Source: Candidatus Cloacimonadota bacterium (GTDB taxonomy: Bacteria; Cloacimonadota; Cloacimonadia; Cloacimonadales; WRIO01). Taken from it: a stretch of DNA of 8,833 nucleotides. The notes below the pieces were generated by a model. The model was not told the DNA's origin and did not search any database. It worked only from the letters and a program-made list of their open reading frames with translations. A program made the translations under genes and the position numbers. The DNA lies in assembly GCA_017998585.1 (NCBI GenBank), contig JAGOCT010000052.1, forward strand, positions 1 to 8,833. Direction: 5' to 3'. This document shows, piece after piece, positions 5,868 to 8,833 of this stretch (its first letter is position 1; each line of letters starts with the position of its first letter).

Positions 5868-7433
5868 TTACTTCTTTTTTGGATAACATACTGCTAAAGG
5901 CAGGAGCATTTCTTCCATAGAGATACCGCCATGCTGAAATGTACCATTATATTGCTTTTGATATTGATGATAAGAGTTTGGATAAACAAAATAATAATCA
6001 TCTTTTGCAAAAATATAATTATCAATAATGTTTCTGTGAGGTAATCCAAAATCTTTTGGATTTTTCAAATATAATGCATGTTTTTCATTACATGAGAGAT
6101 TTTTGCCTTCTTTATACCGTACAGTAATACTGGTTTCCCTGTCTCCTATCACTTGTGTCGCCCTTGATACGCGAATTGAGCCATGATCAGTAGTAATCAC
6201 CAAAACTGAATTTTCCTGTTTACTGATTAACTTAATGGCTTCATAGAGTGATGAATGCGTAAACCAATGTCTGGTAAATGCTCTGAAAGCTTCTTCATCC
6301 GGAATGGTTTCTTGAAGAATCTGGTCTTTGGAACGATGATGTGCAATTAAATCAAGAAAATTGTAAACCAGAACAACAAGTCTCTCATTTTTATAACTTT
6401 CAATCTTTCGGAGAACGAAATTACCTTCTTCAAGATTGAAAACTTTTATATATTTACTGGCTGGATTTAACTTCTGACCTAAATCTTCAATCAGTTCATC
6501 AAGTAATTGATGTTCATTTCTATTTCTGCTGTTATCTGTATCATTATTATCCATCCAATACTCAGGAAAACGTTTTGCAATATCTTCTGGCAACAATCCA
6601 CTGAACAGACTGTTTCTGGAATATGGAGTCGCAGTAGGTAATATGGAGTAATACATATCCAGTTCTACATCAAACAATTCTTTTATAAATGGTTCTATAG
6701 AAAGATACTGGTCATATCTTAAACAATCAAGAACTAAAAAATAAACCGTTTTATTATTTTCTAGCTGAGGTATAATATATTGTGAAACAACATCATAGGA
6801 CAGATTAGGACGATCATTGCTATTCAGCCATTTTTTATAATTTTCTTCAATATAATTACAAAATTCCGTATTGCTGTTTCTTTTTTCAAGATAATGAGCA
6901 TGTTTTAAATTATCATCTTTCACTTCATCTAAAACCATATCCCAATGACAGATTTCTTTATAAATTTCTGTCCATTCTTTAAAATCAGGTTCCGCAAACA
7001 ATTTTCTGCTAAGTAAAGCTGAAAATTGTGAATACTCTTGCCCAATTCTATTTAATCTGATTTCTTCTGAATGAAAAATCCGTTTGATTGCCATCAGAAT
7101 TTGGTTTGGATTGATAGGTTTAATGAGATATTCATTGATCTGTTTAGAGATCGCTGTTTCCATTAAACCTTCTTCTTCGCTTTTTGTAAGCATAATAACT
7201 GGAACTTCTGCATTAATCTTTGAAATCTCAGCTAAAACAGAAAGACCATCCATCCCTGGCATAATTTCATCCAGAATGATCAAGTCAATCTGATTATTGA
7301 CAAATAAAACAATTGCATCATCTCCATTTGTTGCTGATATCACATTGACATTTTTTTCTTTTAAAAAGATGATAAATGCTTCTAATAATTCAATTTCATC
7401 ATCTACCCATAAAACATTCAATCTCTTTTTCAT
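5868..7433 (-). CDS. porX: PorX-like response regulator with PglZ phosphatase domain
   Basis: A two-domain protein of 521 residues. Residues 1-120 are a CheY-like receiver with the acidic pair D11/D12, phospho-acceptor D55 in LIILDEIMPGMDG, T83 and K105, so it should accept phosphate from a histidine kinase. Residues about 228-521 match the PglZ/alkaline-phosphatase-like domain of PorX. They include VLDCLRYDQ (D236), PTATPYSRNSLFSGL (T269 the likely nucleophile by family analogy), YNFLDLIAHHRS (D361, H365), TTDHGS (D416, H417) and H501 in QHGG, a full set of likely metal ligands. In Bacteroidota PorX regulates the type IX secretion system and hydrolyses cyclic oligonucleotides; that role here is inference, and the symbol denotes family resemblance. 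No kinase or secretion gene is in the window. An ATG at 7448 would add five residues encoded by the Shine-Dalgarno run itself, so I use the ATG at 7433. Confidence 0.9.
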   Translation of the reverse strand: MKKRLNVLWVDDEIELLEAFIIFLKEKNVNVISATNGDDAIVLFVNNQIDLIILDEIMPGMDGLSVLAEISKINAEVPVIMLTKSEEEGLMETAISKQINEYLIKPINPNQILMAIKRIFHSEEIRLNRIGQEYSQFSALLSRKLFAEPDFKEWTEIYKEICHWDMVLDEVKDDNLKHAHYLEKRNSNTEFCNYIEENYKKWLNSNDRPNLSYDVVSQYIIPQLENNKTVYFLVLDCLRYDQYLSIEPFIKELFDVELDMYYSILPTATPYSRNSLFSGLLPEDIAKRFPEYWMDNNDTDNSRNRNEHQLLDELIEDLGQKLNPASKYIKVFNLEEGNFVLRKIESYKNERLVVLVYNFLDLIAHHRSKDQILQETIPDEEAFRAFTRHWFTHSSLYEAIKLISKQENSVLVITTDHGSIRVSRATQVIGDRETSITVRYKEGKNLSCNEKHALYLKNPKDFGLPHRNIIDNYIFAKDDYYFVYPNSYHQYQKQYNGTFQHGGISMEEMLLPLAVCYPKKK

Positions 7434-7436
7434 ACA

Positions 7437-7446
7437 CCCTCCCTCC
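7437..7446 (-). promoter_or_regulatory. Ribosome binding site deciding the porX-like start
   Basis: GGAGGGAGGG on the minus strand ends 3 bases before the ATG at 7433. It lies within the codons that would follow the alternative ATG at 7448, which would otherwise encode the implausible leader MEGGC. The purine run is therefore read as a ribosome site and not as coding sequence. Confidence 0.75.
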
Positions 7447-7456
7447 ATTGATTATA

Positions 7457-8086
7457 TCAATCTTTGAAATCTGCAAACATTCCTTCAAAGTCACCTGATT
7501 GCTCCAACTGTCTCTGTTTATCCTTTATGTCTTGTTTAATCATATTTAAATCAGCATCGTGAAAGAAAATTGCCATTTTAAAATTGAGTTCCTTTGCTGA
7601 GCAATTAAAAAATGTACGCATTTTATCGACATGCTGCTCTGCAAAAATTTCTTTAAAAGTCTTTGGCTTTTTCACCTTTTCTTTTTCGTCTTTAATCATT
7701 TGTCTGAGCTCGGGCGTATTCTTTTCTTTTGCTTCATCGATCCACTCTTCTGCAATACTGAGTTCAGTATCTTTTACAAATGATTTTATCATATTCAAAC
7801 GGTCAAAGCCTATCTGATTGAGCGTAAATTCATCAACATCCAATTCTTCAATATAGAGTTCGTAGGTATCAATCAATTTTCCGGCAAATGCAGACGTAAT
7901 ATTATATTCTGTTTCAATAAAGTCTTTAAAAGTCTTGTATCCTTTTACTTTAAAAGTACCTTTTCGTTTAACTTCTGAGAGCAATTCTCCAAAAGAGATA
8001 AAATTCTCTTGTAATGTGTTTTTAAATTTCTCAATTGCAGCAAATTTATCTTCAGGTTTTACCTGATCATCATAGATTTCACTCAT
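7457..8086 (-). CDS. Uncharacterised HTH-like protein between panB and porX
   Basis: I do not recognise a named family. The 209-residue, highly charged, soluble protein has no signal peptide or membrane segment. Residues about 28-78 (ISFGELLSEVKRKGTFKVKG, then YKTFKDFIETEYNITSAFAG and KLIDTYELY) resemble the helical, HTH-like module of proteins with a 'GY.sF..yv...lgis.s.ay.li' pattern, often thought to bind DNA. Residues about 105-160 are Lys/Glu-rich and likely helical, possibly coiled coil (IDEAKEKNTPELRQMIKDEK, then EKVKKPKTFKEI). The C-terminus is acidic (GDFEGMFADFKD). The ATG at 8086 has AAGGAG 5 bases upstream. An ATG at 8128 would add 14 residues inside panB without comparable support. 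The start overlaps the panB stop in ATGAGTGA, indicating translational coupling. It ends 23 bases before the porX-like gene, so it may regulate or assist that system; this is inference. Confidence 0.82.
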   Translation of the reverse strand: MSEIYDDQVKPEDKFAAIEKFKNTLQENFISFGELLSEVKRKGTFKVKGYKTFKDFIETEYNITSAFAGKLIDTYELYIEELDVDEFTLNQIGFDRLNMIKSFVKDTELSIAEEWIDEAKEKNTPELRQMIKDEKEKVKKPKTFKEIFAEQHVDKMRTFFNCSAKELNFKMAIFFHDADLNMIKQDIKDKQRQLEQSGDFEGMFADFKD

Positions 8087-8833
8087 GACTACTCCTTGAA
8101 TCAACCGGATAATAGACATGTTCTTCATCCGGGAAATTTTTATTTTTTACATCAGACTGGTATGCTTTAACAGCAAAATCAGTCATTTCTTTAACATTAT
8201 GCCATACTTTATTAAATTTTGCATTGTGTTCACTTAGTCCCATAATATCATGCCAAACCAGTACCTGACCGTCAGTATATCTGCCTGCACCGATACCAAC
8301 TGTTGGAATATTAAGTGATTGAGAGATATTCTGCCCCAGTTCTTCAGGAATTCCTTCCAGAACTAACATAAAAGCGCCGGCTTTCTCAATTTCCAATGCC
8401 TGATTTAAAATCATCTCTTTTTGGTCATGATGCTTTCCCTGAACCTTAAATCCCCCAAATTTATGAACAGACTGGGGAGTTAATCCCAAATGTCCAACAA
8501 CAGGAATTTCACAGTCAATGATACATTTTATGGCTTTTAAACGTGACTCTGAGCCACCCTCTAACTTTACACAATCAGCTCTACCTTCTTTGATCAGTCG
8601 TGATGCATTGCGTTTTGTAGTCTCTTTATCAATATGATAACTCATATAGGGCATATCAGCAATTATAAAAGTCTCAGGTGCACCATTACGTACGGCATTG
8701 CAATGTCTGATCATATCATCCATCGTAACGTTTAACGTATTTTTTTCACCATATACAACCATACCCAGACTATCTCCAACCAGTATCATGTCTATGCTGT
8801 TTTGTTCGCATATTTTTGCCGAAAAATAATCAT
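8079..8833 (-). CDS. panB: Ketopantoate hydroxymethyltransferase (5' end outside window)
   Basis: PanB transfers a hydroxymethyl group from methylenetetrahydrofolate to alpha-ketoisovalerate, the first committed step to pantothenate and coenzyme A. The frame is open to the right edge: before the internal Met at 8789 one reads DYFSAKICEQNSID, matching the family's 'AYDyp.A...d.agvD'. About 20 N-terminal residues are therefore missing. Counting from that Met, the metal ligands are D6 (LVGDSLG), D45 (IIADMPY) and E77 (VKLEGG), and the catalytic acid is E145 (LVLEGIP). GHLGLTPQSVHKFGGFKVQG and GIGAGRYTDGQVLVWHDIMG are also classic PanB blocks, so the enzyme looks functional. Its last codons overlap the next gene by 8 bases. 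No panC or panD is visible. Confidence 0.96.
   Translation of the reverse strand, partial: DYFSAKICEQNSIDMILVGDSLGMVVYGEKNTLNVTMDDMIRHCNAVRNGAPETFIIADMPYMSYHIDKETTKRNASRLIKEGRADCVKLEGGSESRLKAIKCIIDCEIPVVGHLGLTPQSVHKFGGFKVQGKHHDQKEMILNQALEIEKAGAFMLVLEGIPEELGQNISQSLNIPTVGIGAGRYTDGQVLVWHDIMGLSEHNAKFNKVWHNVKEMTDFAVKAYQSDVKNKNFPDEEHVYYPVDSRSSHE
8092..8097 (-). promoter_or_regulatory. Ribosome binding site deciding the HTH-like gene start
   Basis: AAGGAG on the minus strand, inside the 3' end of panB, stands 5 bases before the ATG at 8086. This spacing and strength favour 8086 over the in-frame ATG at 8128. Confidence 0.75.

Noticed and set aside
7084..7293. Plus-strand open frame of 69 codons inside the porX-like gene
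   Set aside because: Antisense shadow over the conserved receiver domain.
7584..7817. Plus-strand open frame of 77 codons inside the HTH-like gene
   Set aside because: Ser/Phe-rich mirror of the Lys/Glu-rich sense protein, typical of antisense artefacts.
1..8833. CRISPR array, tRNA or rRNA genes, insertion sequences, phage or defence modules
   Set aside because: Reading both strands I found no regularly spaced repeats, no cloverleaf-like gene, no transposase or integrase motifs and no recognisable defence genes. PglZ also occurs in BREX systems, but here it is fused to a receiver as in PorX, with no BREX genes around it.

Overview
All genes in this AT-rich window (by eye roughly one third G+C) lie on the minus strand. 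The content is mostly chromosomal housekeeping: partial panB, a small helix-turn-helix-like gene, a PorX-type receiver/PglZ-phosphatase regulator, tsaE, an HU gene, dnaN, recF, an UMF1-type transporter, a radical SAM/SPASM gene, and the start of lon. No tRNA, rRNA, CRISPR array, IS element or phage module was seen. No gap without a gene exceeds about 160 bases.

Organism: the PorX-like protein next to tsaE is a pairing I associate with the Bacteroidota/FCB group. With low G+C and ordinary Shine-Dalgarno sites, this suggests an uncultured or poorly studied FCB-type bacterium. Cloacimonadota is my best but unproven guess.

Layout in order of transcription (right to left). (1) 8833-5447: panB, the HTH-like gene, porX-like and tsaE are tightly packed. 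Junctions are an 8-base overlap, 23 bases, and 1 base, so they look like one operon whose promoter lies beyond the right edge. (2) 5439-3915: a near-consensus promoter (TTGACA, 17 bases, TATCAT) directly after tsaE drives hup and dnaN. This unit ends in a clean Rho-independent terminator 8 bases after dnaN. (3) 3903-1473: recF, best started at a TTG codon just past that terminator, then an MFS transporter of the UMF1/Atg22-like family. (4) 1360-1: a candidate promoter, a radical SAM/SPASM protein with a hydrophobic N-terminus, then lon only 16 bases further on.

Functionally, hup, dnaN and recF form a chromosome replication/repair group without dnaA or gyrB beside them. The panB-to-tsaE operon mixes pantothenate synthesis, an unassigned DNA-binding-like protein, a two-component output protein and tRNA t6A modification. 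Three genes (recF, porX-like, HTH-like) have longer in-frame upstream extensions that the Shine-Dalgarno and terminator evidence argues against; corrected starts are given. I see no convincing new defence or mobile system. The least understood items are the HTH-like protein and the radical SAM protein.
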